Origin: Endomychus coccineus
Lineage: Eukaryota; Arthropoda; Insecta; Coleoptera; Endomychidae
NCBI GenBank assembly: GCA_958510875.1
Contig: OY294067.1
Location: 277,370,742 to 277,434,741 of the forward strand
Direction: 5' to 3'
DNA: 64,000 bases
A model generated the notes under the pieces. That model was not told the origin of the DNA, searched no databases, and was given only the letters and a program-made list of their open reading frames with translations. Shown here one piece after another: positions 23,131 through 33,928 of this stretch; positions within the stretch are counted from its first letter, which is position 1; each line of letters begins with the position of its first letter. A program made the translations under genes and the position numbers.

Positions 23131-24558
23131 TAGTGGAGTCAATCTACGACAATTTAAAGCGGGGTTGGGTTCTTTTTGAACGGAAATAGCGAATCCGAAA
23201 GTGAGTGCACCCTCATATTTTCTGCAAAAAAGAGATAAATAAATTACAGGAGGGGGATAAAAGTAACTTCACAAAAATGTACTTTGACGAAAAAATTACT
23301 ACATTTCTGATAGTCTTTAAATAAGTGGCTTAAAAAAATATAAACTCAGAAACTATCCCTAAAAAGGATGAAATACCTGTTTTTTGTAGAAACAAGGTTA
23401 TTGCACTCACTTTTGGATGTAGAATATTAATCGCAATATAAAAAACAATTTCCCATGGGCTGCTATTCCCATTAAAAGTTTCCCAACCATTCCGTAAATT
23501 GATGTCTTAAATAATAGTGGCTTAAACAAATAGAAAGTCAGAAACTATCTTTAAAAAGGATGAAAAACCTGTTTTTTGTAGGAAAAAGGTTATTGCACTC
23601 ACTTTTGGATGTAGAATATGAATCGCAATATAAAAACAATTTCCCATGGGTTGTTATTCCCATTAAAAATTTCCCAACCATTCCGTAGATTGATGTCTTA
23701 AATAATAGTGGCTTAAAAAAATAGAAAGTCAGAAACTATCTTTAAAAAGGATGAAAAACCTGTTTTTTGTAGGAAAAAGGTTATTGCACTCACTTTTGGA
23801 TGTAGAATATAAATCGCAATATAAAAAACAATTTCCCATGGGTTGCTATTCCCATTAAAAATTTCCCAACCATTCCGTATATTGATGTCTCAAATAATAG
23901 TGGCTTAAACAAATAGAAAGTCAGAAACTATCTTTAAAAAGGATGAAAAACCTGTTTTTTGTAGGAAAAAGGTTATTGCACTCACTTTTGGATGTAGAAT
24001 ATGAATCGCAATATAAAAACAATTTCCCATGGGTTGCTATTCCCATTAAAAATTTCCCAACCATTCCGTAGATTGATGTCTCAAATAATAGTGGCTTAAA
24101 CAAATAGAAAGTCAGAAACTATCTTTAAAAAGGATGAAAAACCTGTTTTTTGTAGGAAAAAGGTTATTGCACTCACTTTTGGATGTAGAATATAAATCGC
24201 AATATAAAAAACAATTTCCCATGGGTTGCTATTCCCATTAAAAATTTCCCAACCATTCCGTAGATTGATGTCTCAAATAATAGTGGCTTAAAAAAATAGA
24301 AAGTCAGAAACTATCTTTAAAAAGGATGAAAAACCTGTTTTTTGTAGGAAAAAGGTTATTGCACTCACTTTTGGATGTAGAATATAAATCGCAATATAAA
24401 AAACAATTTCCCATGGGTTGCTATTCCCTTTAAAAATTTCCCAACCATTCCGTAGATTGATGTCTCAAATAATAGTGGCTTAAAAAAATAGAAAGTCAGA
24501 AACTATCTTTAAAAAGGATGAAAAAATTTCCCAACCATTCCGTAGATTGACTCCACTA
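23131..24558. mobile_element. Inverted-repeat element filled by a satellite array
   Basis: Ends are TAGTGGAGTCAATCTACG (23131) and its exact reverse complement (to 24558), flanked by ATC at 23128-23130 and 24559-24561, apparently a 3-bp target duplication. The right terminal repeat is continuous with the last satellite unit (CCAACCATTCCGTAGATTGA), and every unit carries the same CCGTAGATTGA string. The termini resemble the TAGTCCAG ends of the palindromic elements at 25905, 31060, 36065 and 51637. Confidence 0.75.
23309..24540. repeat. Tandem array, unit about 191-192 bp, six copies plus partials
   Basis: Unit starts (GATGTC) fall at 23501, 23692, 23884, 24075, 24267 and 24459, preceded by a diverged first unit at about 23309. 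Spacing is 191 or 192 bp each time. Units from the second onward are nearly identical; the first is clearly diverged, and the last is cut short by a deletion. Each unit contains CCCATGGGTTGCTATTCCC and TTGCACTCACTTTTGGATG. No coding potential is preserved across units. Confidence 0.95.
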
Positions 24559-24561
24559 ATC

Positions 24562-25545
24562 TCAGAGTTTCCAGAAACAAACCGGGAGCTGTGATAAATC
24601 TGATGGTAAAACATTAATGATTACCTTGTCAGGTCTACGTTTCTGTAGGTTCGACAAAATTGATACATTAAACATATCAGACGATATGAAACGTTAACAA
24701 ATTTTGCCAATTTCAGTAAGTATATTTTGAAGGCAACGATACTAATATTTGACCTACAATGACCCAATATCAGGGATGTAAAAAAAACAAATACTTCTAT
24801 TGACTAAACAATATTTGAATTCAATTGAATATGGTAGGTAGAATAATTTTGGAGAGAACGAATTATTTCATAAAATCTAAATGAGCTACTTGTTTACTTT
24901 ATGCTCCGAGCTCCAATAATAGTAAACAAGCATCTATTTCATTGCAGTAATTCTCATGAAGTTTTTAATTTTTCTACTATAATTTCTAGAGGATAAACAG
25001 GTACCTGAATATTTCCTAAGAACTATGTTTTATCATGACATGAAATTGAAAAATAAAATATACGAGTATTTTAGAAAATACAAATTGTTCACTGAAAATC
25101 AAAAAATTATATCTAACCGGTTCAACCCAAATGGATGAACTTAGGAAAGGTGCGACAATAATTACAACCACGGGACTATTAGAGTCCTAAAACTAACAGG
25201 CGAGCCGAGCCCGTTCGCGGAAGGACTGTATGAGGATGTCCCAACCTATCCTGCCTCACTCGGAAACCCTCGCTTACTAGCCGGGCAGTTTCCGATAGGA
25301 TCCGATCGATAAATCCTTTAGAATGAACAGAAATAATCGAGTATTAATAAATTCATATATTATGGAATCGTCGAGACCTCATCGATGATTAAATGTGGTC
25401 TATTAATTTACAGGTAAAAGCGTTCAAACTTTCGAACGTCAAAAATACATAATGTGTCACACATCGCACATTCTGATTTGGAGTTTGGAACACAAATTAA
25501 ACAATTTTAGAATGTTCACCGAGAGCTGTTCAACATCCGTTTATT
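24562..25545. other. No gene seen; one GC-richer patch
   Basis: 25190-25310 is distinctly richer in GC (AGGCGAGCCGAGCCCG, GCTTACTAGCCGGGCAG) than its flanks and may be a fragment of another element; nothing in it is recognisable. Confidence 0.4.
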
Positions 25546-25860
25546 GAATCAACTGATCCGTAGATCAATAACTTCCCTCGCCTTCTTTTGTTGGCACAAC
25601 TTTTGTGGAAAATTCAAAAAGGCGGACCGTCCGATTTTATCCAAAATTGGTATATTGGGGTTTTCGAGGTCGGAGAACATGATTTTTTAGTCAAAATTCA
25701 AAAAGTCAAGATGGCGGACGAGTTAGGTGATTATGGTCGGATTCTTTACAAAATTGGTATGTGGGTGGGGGTTTTTGGGAACAGAGATCATGATTTTTAA
25801 TCAAAATTCAAAAATTCAAGTTTCTAAATTTTTTATTTTACTTTTAATTTTATTTTCCGA
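25546..25860. repeat. Degenerate direct repeats of the palindrome-associated motif
   Basis: Two units of about 110 bp: AAAATTCAAAAAGGCGGACC.. and AAAATTCAAAAAGTCAAGATGGCGGAC.., each followed by an AAAATTGGTAT string, a GGGGTTTTCGAGGTCGGAGA- or GGGGGTTTTTGGGAACAGAG-like string, and CATGATTTTT. The motif is close to the GGGGTCGCTGAACACGAAT motif of the palindromic elements. The block abuts the left end of the element at 25905. Confidence 0.5.
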
Positions 25861-26523
25861 TATATCTTCTGTTCCTACAATCATATACATTTGATTGGCA
25901 GGAGTAGTCCAGTCAAAAGTGTGAAAAACATCTAAAATTTTATAGACCGCAAGAAAATGCAAAATTCTTTTTGCATCGTGTTCAGGATAGCTTACACATC
26001 GTTAGTAAAAAAAATGGGGGCTCTCGATCATTGCTATTAATAAACAATGAAAAACCATTCAAATGGAATGTCTTTTATAACAAATGGAATATCTCGGGCT
26101 CTTTTAATCCAAAGTTTCTGAAATTTGGTATCACGGAGTTTTTTGGTTCGCTGAACCATAATCTGGAAAATCCGCCCCGTTTGCTGGAAGATCCGAAAAG
26201 TTTTACCAAATCTTAGCAACAAACCACATTTTTTCTCGGACTGTGATATTGAGATAATAAGATGCCGTGATATGTCTCGGTACAATTTTCACTGAAAGAA
26301 GGACAATTCTGGAAAATTGGTGGTAAATTGCGTCTTTTTCTTTCATATTCCTATCCATAGAGATCATATAGCATAGAGGAGTAAAGCGGGCCGTGATGCC
26401 ACGCAGGGTTCGAATGAAATTTTCTCTATTAGCGGTCCCCACTCTTCTCGCTCAAGGTAACGTTCTCGCGGTACCTTTTACATGTTAATTGTGGATACCT
26501 TTCATAAGATCAATGAAACACAG

Positions 26524-28207
26524 CAGTGGCGGCTCCTCGAAGGAGGCTAAGGAGGCTCAGCCTCCTCACCAATTTATCTTAATGATCATTCTCCATTTTA
26601 TTTCCTGTTTCTCTGATAATTCTTTAGATTTTACAATTAATTCCCGTTCTCAGTAGTTATTTTTAATCTGGCAACAGTGGCCAGAGGCTAGATTCTTTAT
26701 ATATCTCAAACGCAAAATACGTGTGGTCAACACAGTTGCCGTTTTTCCAACCAGTTCAATTGCCAAATAGGGTATAAAACAGCGAATATGGCAATCCTCT
26801 ATGTAGGCTAGCTTCTCGTACGCACTCGGTCGGTCGTATGAAATACGATACTTGCTGCGACAGTGACACGTGCTCCGTCAGTTATGGTTTTTGTTTCGCC
26901 ACGCGATGTAAGGTTAAGTTATAATTTATCTGTTCGGTGAGTTATTAACAAAGAGTTCTTTGGTTATTAAACGTTAAAATGAGTAGTGATTTAGTTGCTG
27001 AGATCTTAGAAAATCCATTTAGTGGATTAACATATGACAGAAAAGTGTTTTTAGAAATAAACGGCCTTTACCGGATTTGAAAGGATTAGTGATGACAGGT
27101 ATGTTTCAAAATCGATCATTTGATACTGATAATTATAGAAAATATTTATGGTTAACGGGATCTGAGGTATACAATAAATTATATTGCTGGTATTGCTTGC
27201 TATTTACATCTGATACAACTTCATGTTGGGGGCACTCGGGTTATGATGATTTGAAAAATTTAGCTCGTGGTATAGACAGACATGAAAAATCGCAGGAACA
27301 TATTACATCGAGTATTAAGTTTAAATTAACCGGTAAACAGAATATTGTTAAAGGAGGAAAACACATAATTTGGTAGACAAGAAACTACATTATTAACAAC
27401 TTGTTTTATGAAATTTTAGATACTATTAAAGGTCAAATTGAGATTCGATTTTCCGATTTACATGAATTGAAGTTTTTCGACTTGACGAATAGAAGATTTT
27501 TCAAAAGAGTTTCCCAATACACTTTTAGATAACTTAGTTGTAAAATATAAATTTTTTGATAAAATAGCACTGCACAATGAATTATGCGTTGTATACTCGG
27601 ATATTTTAGGCCAGTACGACAGTCACACCGATATGATAAAATATATGATAGACAATGATTTGCAACAAGTTTTACCTCAGTTTTATAATCTACTTTGTAT
27701 GACAGTCACCATTCCTGTCACGTCGGCATCGGTGGAGAGATCATTTTCTACTCTCAAACGAATTAAAACTTACATGCGAAATACAATGGGCCAAAATCGT
27801 TTATACAATGTTAGTTTGATATCTATTGAAAAAGATTTAGTAAAACACTTAAAACAAAATGATACATTTTATGATAATATCATTTTTCGCAAACTAAAGA
27901 CCGTAGAATTCCGTTAATATATAAGAAAAGTTAATAAAAATAATAAAAAAAACAAAATATGAAAAATTAAAAAAAAAAAGAAAAAATATCAAAAATCAAG
28001 AGAAAAAAAAAACGAACAAAAAATTTTTTGCCAAGAGAAATTCTAGACTCCCACGTTGGTTCTTGCTTGGCAACATTTAATTTTGTCACTGAAGTAGCTG
28101 GTATGGTCGCTGTGCAAAGGTTAAATTAATTGGCTGAATAGAGTATATTTTTACAAAAACGTTTTATGGCCAACCCCCTCTCTTAAAAAGTTCACGAGCC
28201 GCCACTG
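26524..28207 (+). mobile_element. hAT transposon inserted in palindrome P4
   Basis: Inverted termini CAGTGGCGGCTCCTCG (left) and CGAGCCGCCACTG (right) flanked by AAACACAG at 26516-26523 and 28208-28215, an exact 8-bp target duplication. The interior has a start-proximal coding piece, a TTF zinc finger and a C-terminal dimerisation piece, with the catalytic middle deleted. Confidence 0.92.
26979..27917 (+). pseudogene. Deleted hAT transposase (TTF finger and C-terminal domain)
   Basis: An ATG at 26979 opens MSSDLVAEILENPFSGL. A frameshift near 27065 leads to PDLKGLVMTGMFQNRSFD and a TTF-type finger (KLYCWYCLLFT, HEKSQEHITSS) to a stop at 27376. After a deleted middle, 27633-27917 gives the hAT dimerisation domain: VTIPVTSASVERSFSTLKRIK, then MGQNRLYNVSLISIE. 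The RNase-H-fold catalytic residues are absent. The family is ZMYM1-like hAT; this copy cannot encode a working enzyme. Confidence 0.85.
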
Positions 28208-29275
28208 AAACACAGCGGTATTATTTATTTATATAAGAGCACGCCGTCATCAATGTAAGCGGCTGGAGGAGAGTGTGAGGGGAGAGTAAAAATGCGAAGG
28301 AGTAGGTAGCGCTAAGAAATTTGAACATGTCACGCACCGCTTATATACCTTAAACACAGGCTTTACTCCTCTATGCTATATGATATCTATGTTCCTATCT
28401 CGGTCTTCGTCCACGTGTCTAATTATATGTTTCGTGGTCGCTGGGTATTATTTTATGATCATAAAATCAAAATCGACGACAGTTTTCCGGAAAACTTTGA
28501 AAAATTAAAATTTACCATTTACACACGGCAAATTTTAATTATTTTGTTTTTCGAAAAATGTTAGTGTTATTGGATTAATAAGGTACCGTGATGGTTCTCG
28601 GTACAAATTTCACTAAAGGCAGGAAAATTCTTGAAAATTGCGTCGTTTTCCTTAATGTTCTTGCCTCTGTCCTGGTCCAACGTGTCAAATTATAGGTTTT
28701 TGTGGTAGCTAAGTATTATTTTATGGTTATGAAATCAAAAGCAACTGTAGTTCTCCAGAAAACTTCGGAAAATTAGAGTTTGATTAAACTTTAATATTAA
28801 TTTTCTTTTTCAGAAAATTATAGTGAAAATCTATGTAATAATGATGATATTACTCGGTAATATGTACAACAGTCTATTCTTTCATATTATCAAAAACAAC
28901 TTTTTTTTGAGAAAAAATCTTGAATCTTGAATTTACCACAAACCAGCGAGCTGTTCGTTTTGTTGTGAATTAGGTTTTTAAGTTACTCAGCTGACATTTG
29001 TTTTTCGAATGCACATATACGTCGTGCGGTCTATAAAATTTCAGTAATAACCCCTATTTATTCACACTTTTGACTAGACTACAGTGTCCGAAAGCTAGTT
29101 TGCTAACAAATGTGAGGGAAGTTACGTGAACAGTTGATCATAGTTCGTTAGATAATTATTTCACATTCTATAAGATACTCTTCGTATTTGTGTAAAGATA
29201 AAAATTAATTATTCATTTCATTATCTTTACACAACTGACTAATATTCAAATTAATAATGGTTTTAAGAAATTGTG

Positions 29276-29350
29276 AAAAAAAAAGTATCCGTTGCTGGGA
29301 ATTGAGCCCGTGTTTGCTGAGTAAGAGCCACCTAGACCACATCGCCGTTT
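29276..29350 (-). ncRNA. tRNA-like (SINE head or tRNA pseudogene), low confidence
   Basis: The minus strand has a good A box (TGGTCTAGGTGG, 29328-29339), a good B box (GGCTCAATTCC, 29298-29308) at tRNA-like spacing, and a run of T (29276-29284) just after. Acceptor-stem halves do not pair well, so it is more likely a tRNA-derived repeat than a functional tRNA gene. A chance match is possible. Confidence 0.35.
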
Positions 29351-29825
29351 GTTACAAGCTGTTAGGACGGTGTAAATTCAAGTTTACTTCAATAATTGTT
29401 TTTGTTGTTGTTGTTGAACGATTTTGTTTAAATTTGGGTGAAAGCAGGTTTCAATTTACTACAAAAGTTCTGAATCGATTCAATGTATACTTTGTGAGTT
29501 ATGATTTTTTTTAACTTTCAACCCTTCAGAATAAGGTATGTTTATTACACGATTTCCCTGAAAAACAATAGGGTTCGTCATCGAACAGCAAACGATTTTT
29601 TGTCAAAATTTGAATATGGTAGGATCTTTCGTTTTTGAATTATCGTGTAGACAAGCATGTTGTGACATGCATCCAGACAAACACACACACAGACAGACGA
29701 AAGGTTTCAAACTTGCTTAAAATTCGATGAGAAATACTAGGGTGAAGGAATTTTTGCTTTAGGACTTTTTTTAACGATTTTATAAATAGTTTGAATAAAT
29801 TGGACGTCGTCTGCGAAGAGTATAA

Positions 29826-30075
29826 GAACTACTAAAAGTTCGATTTTCACTTATTTAATAAATAAATGTAACTAGTTTCGCTAACACCGTAGCTCCTTCA
29901 AACAAATATTACAAAGTACTTTACAACATTCGTTTAAAAAATCTGCGGTGTTAGCCAAACTAAAACTACCCTTATTTATTATTAAATTAGTGAAGCCCGA
30001 ACTTTTAACAGTTATTTTATTTATGTTTAGAATGGACTTTCATCACTCAATAGCTGATTTTATTCAATTTTAGTA
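29826..30075. repeat. Inverted pair of Penelope-associated terminal sequence
   Basis: 29826-29925 and 29938-30070 are inverted relatives: GTTAGCGAAACTA, then TTTATTTATTAAAT, then GTGAAAATCGAACTTTTA in the arm sense. The same sequence recurs at 30985-31050, 38560-38650 and (inverted) near 37730. At 38560 it is adjacent to the Penelope reverse-transcriptase remnant, which suggests that it is untranslated sequence of that family. Confidence 0.6.
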
Positions 30076-30379
30076 AGATTTCTTGTAAAAGTGTTAGGTA
30101 ACACATTTCGGCCTAGTGATGTAATTTTCCTCTTTCCGACCGCAAATTAATAACGTGTATGGAATAAAAAATAATTCGACCACTTCTACAGGTTGAATGT
30201 ATGGTATATAACCAAAAACACTGTTGAATGGTACCAAAATATACAATAGTTTCAATTTGAAAAACTGAAATGGATGCCAAACGTACCACTTATAAGGGGG
30301 CTGTCGCGGCCAATACAATACAGTTCCTGTTTCCACTACTTTAAGTTAGTTGTAAATTTTCGTTTCTCTTCTACAAATA

Positions 30380-30560
30380 CGAGGGCAAGGTGAAAACTCC
30401 CTTAAAAATGAAACAAGAAATGATTTATTTGGTCAAAAATTATTTTATTTCTCAACATAATCTCACTTCGTTGAACTTTTTTCTCATTTTTCGAACCCTT
30501 CCAAATAGTATGATTTCGGTAATCCGAAGCCAAATCTCTTTCTGTACGACGATGGAAATA
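30380..30560 (-). pseudogene. 3' end fragment of a DD34D mariner
   Basis: It starts CGAGGGCAAGGTGAAAACTCC after TA (30378-30379), the terminal repeat also seen at 51489 and 23075, followed by the reverse complement of the transposase C-terminal region (CTTCCAAATAGTATGATTTC). It is cut short, with an internal deletion joining to GAAGCCAAATCTCTTTC. Confidence 0.75.
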
Positions 30561-31056
30561 ATCATTCAGAATAAATTCGATAGATAGCCTTGTATTCCTA
30601 TTTTATAACTCCGAGCTAGTTATTAAAACAGGTGACGATCATCAATGTTCGGTAGCGTTAAGCGAAGCAAAATGCATTTTAATGAACAACGCGATTAAAC
30701 GTAAACCTGATATGAGATATGACGCACCGGCAAGTTTAAGTAACATCTGACGATCGCAACTCTCAGATTAAAGGAAAACGCCTGGCTTCTGAATCGCGAC
30801 AATTCATTATATTTTATAGTAAATAAAACAAAAATTGCAAAATATTCTGCCGTCAATGAAACTATAAAGGTTTGACTGCATGCATGCCCGGAGCATAAAA
30901 TCAGATTTTCAAGATTCACTTGGACGTTATCTTGGATTTACTGTTGAATTAGTTTTTATTTTTTATCTTTGCACTTTGTAATGTTTGTTTGAAGAAGCTA
31001 CAAATTATAGTAGCATTTATTTATTAAATTAGTGAAAATCGAACTTTCTACAAGGT
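30561..31056. other. No gene seen; ends in Penelope-associated repeat
   Basis: Open frame 30695-30919 (-) shows no domain. 30985-31050 is a copy of the TTTATTTATTAAATTAGTG repeat described at 29826. Confidence 0.45.
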
Positions 31057-31059
31057 TCT

Positions 31060-32451
31060 TAGTCGAGGAAATAAAGCATTCCACATTCCAAACCCGGCGC
31101 AGTTGGATGGATTGAGATGCGGTTTTCTGCGTTCGATTCAGAAAGTGATTTAGAAAATTTGTCCGGTATTTTTTTTTGCGGAAAATATTTATTGCATTCC
31201 TACAGCCAAAAAATGCATTTTCCTGAGTGCACTTTTTAAGGTGAATAAAAAACGGACTCGAATTGGTTTCTCGGGGGGTTTTTGGGGTCACTGAAGACGA
31301 ATATGCTATTAGGAAAATTCCCTGAGGTCCCCTTGAACCTTCCCCTGGGATATCCGGGCGTCCTGACGCCCTAGATATCGATGAAATTAATTGAAAAATT
31401 ATTTTTAATGTTTGTTAACTGTTCAAGAGGTGATATAAAGGTTGCTAGTGATGATTACGACGTGAAAAAACTCTTCTGCAATACCTGGTGTACCCTGAGT
31501 CCGGGTAACCACGTCATATTCTAGCCATTTGTTAATTTTTCTTCGTAAAATGTAACAAATTCTGGCTGTCGGGGGTTTTCACCGATCACGGCTATGACAT
31601 TCACAATGTTCTGCAAATTACCTGGAGATGTGTCCAGGTCTCTGAAGCCCTGTGTGTCTACGCCATCTTCTAGGAATTGATTAATTTTTCTTCATAAAAT
31701 GTAATAAATTACTCCCAGGTAATTTGCAGAAGATTGCGAGTGTCATAGTCGTGATCGGGGACTTTGAAAATCCCCGAGAGCCAGAATTTGTTACCTTCTA
31801 TGAAGAAAAATTAGCAAATTCCTAGAAGATGACGTAGATACAGAGCGCTCCAGGGACCCGGAAACACCCCCAGGTAATTTGCAGAACATTGCAAGTGTCA
31901 TAGTCGTGATCGGCGACTTTGAAAACACCCGGGAGCTAGAATGTGTTACATTTAATTGAGAAAAATTATCAAATACCTAGAAGATGACGTGGTTACCCGG
32001 ACTCAGGGTACACCAGGTATTGCAGAAGAGTTTTTTCATGGCGTAATCATCACTAGCAACCTTTATATCACCTCTTGAACAGTTAACAACCTTGAAAATA
32101 TTTTTTAAATTAATTTCATCGATATCTATGGCGTTAGGACGTCTGGATACCCCGGGGGAGGTCCAAGGGGACCTCAGGGAATTTTCTTGATAGCATATTC
32201 GTGTTCAGCGACCTCAAAAACCCCCGAGAAACCAATTCGAGTCAGTTTCTTCTATTCACTTCAAAAAGTGCACTCAGAAAAATGCATTTTTTGCATGTAG
32301 AAATGCGATAAATTTTTTCCGCAAAAATAAAATACCGGACAAATTTTCTAAATCACTTTCTGAATCGAATGCGGAAAACCGCATCTCAATCCATCCAACT
32401 GCGCCAAGTTTGGAAGGTTTTGCCTATTTTAGTGCTTTATTTCCTCGACTA
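31060..32451. mobile_element. Large palindromic element P1, 1.39 kb
   Basis: Ends TAGTCGAGGAAATAAAGC (31060) and GCTTTATTTCCTCGACTA (to 32451), flanked by TCT at 31057-31059 and 32452-32454. The two arms pair over nearly the whole length, with the axis near 31756. Arms contain ATGCGGTTTTCTGCGTTCG, GAGGTCCCCTTGAACC-like and TTTTTGGGGTCACTGAAG. Arms differ by point changes (for example GTCACTG against the complement of GCGACCTC). No open frame is conserved between arms. No transposase is recognised, so it is presumably mobilised in trans. Confidence 0.85.
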
Positions 32452-32454
32452 TCT

Positions 32455-33264
32455 AGGAAAGTCAATGTACGGTTAACATCATCAACCAAACGAATAGCTC
32501 TCTTCTGGATAGAATCCAAGAGCTCCAAACATGTGAAAATTACTCCAGGACAGGTCGAATTTGTGCTCTGTAGATTATGAGGAGCTGCTGGGATGTAAAG
32601 TAGCTCTTGGCACGGAATAGAAAGCAAAGTTTTTGTAAAGCAGTTTTCCCAATGGATCTCACATAATCGTTTCATGAGAGGGTGCTGTTGGTGGTGATCT
32701 CGAGCATTGTTATGGAAGACTTCATAGGAGTAGTTGTACCTGACATCATTATATTAGGGATTGCGGTGTCCGCCTTCCAGCAGAAGACGCAAGCTTCAGT
32801 TTTGGTTGCATTAAACTCTACTAGATTATCATATTCCCCATTTCAAAATCTTTGCCACATCTCCATTAATTGCGTCAATCTGTCCCTGTCTCGCTCCTCT
32901 GGCTTCAATGGATGGTACAGGGGCTCTAGATGAGAAAGCGGTATGAAGTGTACCATCATCTGCAAAGCTGTGGATGGGGCAGGTGGTTACTTCCAGCAGA
33001 TCGTTAATATGGAGCAGAAACAAAGTTGGTGCCAATACAGATCCCTGTGGAACACCAGAATTGATAGTCATTGTTTCGGAGGATAACCCGTCAACCAACA
33101 CATGGAGTGATCTATCCGAGAGAAAACTCGATAGAAAGCGACAAAGTTGAGGCGACATACCATATGACGGAAGTTTCCCAAGAAGGTTTTGGTGCCAGAC
33201 TCGATCAAATGCTTTGGAGTTATCTAATGATACAACTAGGTAGGTTAGGTAGGTTGAAGTGATA
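32455..33264 (-). pseudogene. LINE family 2 reverse transcriptase fragment (copy B)
   Basis: The minus strand reads VVSLDNSKAFDRVWHQNLL, then SPQLCRFLSSFLSDRSLH, GVPQGSVLAPTLFLLHINDLL and the catalytic CPIHSFADDGTLH, followed after a frameshift by C-terminal sequence (LLDSIQKRAIRLVDDVNRTL, about 32530-32470). The 5' side is limited by the mariner inserted at 33265 and the 3' side by palindrome P1, so two transposons interrupt or bound it. It is better preserved than copy A (11880-13060). Confidence 0.85.
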
Positions 33265-33266
33265 TA

Positions 33267-33662
33267 CAGGGTGTTCCATCTCAGAAGAGCCACCCCATAT
33301 ATTTCTTATCCCATAGTGAGTGGAAAAATCTCCCGAAACACGTCGAATGATTTTGTTTGGGGGACATCTTTTGACGTATATTTGAGGCTTGAACGAGCAA
33401 CCCCCTAATAGGGGGCGCTTCAACCCCTCAAAATTGAATAGGGGAGAAGGGTTGAGTGTACGTCATTTGAAAGGTCTTGGAAGCCTCTTTACAATGGTGT
33501 ATGAAAAACGTAAATTTGATGAACCGTTTACGCCAAAAATTAATTTTGTTGCTCGAATGCGCCACCTTGAATATCTTGGTTATTTGTACAATGTACAAGC
33601 TCATTTTTATTGAGCCTTTTTTACAAACTTAAACAATCTTCAAAAAATCACATTCGTAAAAA
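33267..33662. repeat. Left terminal inverted repeat of the intact mariner
   Basis: Pairs with 35011-35389. Contains AACCCCCTAATAGGGGGCGC, itself a small hairpin, and GGGGGACATCTTTTGACG. Confidence 0.9.
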
Positions 33663-33928
33663 ACTTGAATTGTGTTGTCATGCTCACAACGAAAAAATCT
33701 GCTTGTTTAAATCAAATGTTCAAATTGTCCTCCATTGACTTCCATACAATAAATAATACATTCTCTCAAACTAATAAATAAAAAAACAGCGAAACATTTC
33801 CTTATGTTGCCTTCATTTTTTGTTCTTAGAAGGTGTGTATCTGGTTTTAACGTTTCTTCGATCATTTCATGATTTTAATCAATCTGTTGAGTTACCATTT
33901 TGCTGATTTGTTTAACATTTCAAAAATT

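Larger units (their letters stand above)
25905..29081. mobile_element. Large palindromic element (P4) split by a hAT
   Basis: Left end TAGTCCAGTCAAAAGTGTGA and right end TCACACTTTTGACTAGACTA are inverted. Internal arms also pair (CATATAGCATAGAGGAGTAAAG at 26367 against its inverse at 28362; CGGTACAATTTTCACT near 26279 against a direct-sense copy at 28600, so the arms are partly rearranged). Flanking triplets GAG (left) and CAG (right) nearly match. Removing the hAT at 26524-28207 and one copy of its target duplication leaves about 1.5 kb, like the palindromes at 31060 and 36065. Confidence 0.65.

Noticed and set aside
23309..24540. CRISPR-like repeat spacing
   Set aside because: The whole 192-bp unit is conserved, with no unique spacers, so it is a satellite.
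25588..25800. Open frame containing two KMADELG/QNWYIGV-like segments
   Set aside because: It is translation of the degenerate direct repeats associated with the palindromic family, not a protein.
29257..29514. 85-codon open frame
   Set aside because: Runs across the tRNA-like sequence on the other strand; no protein features.
33235..33256. Telomere-like TTAGG units
   Set aside because: A few TAGG/TTAGG steps that fall in LINE coding sequence (TYLTYLVV); not an array.
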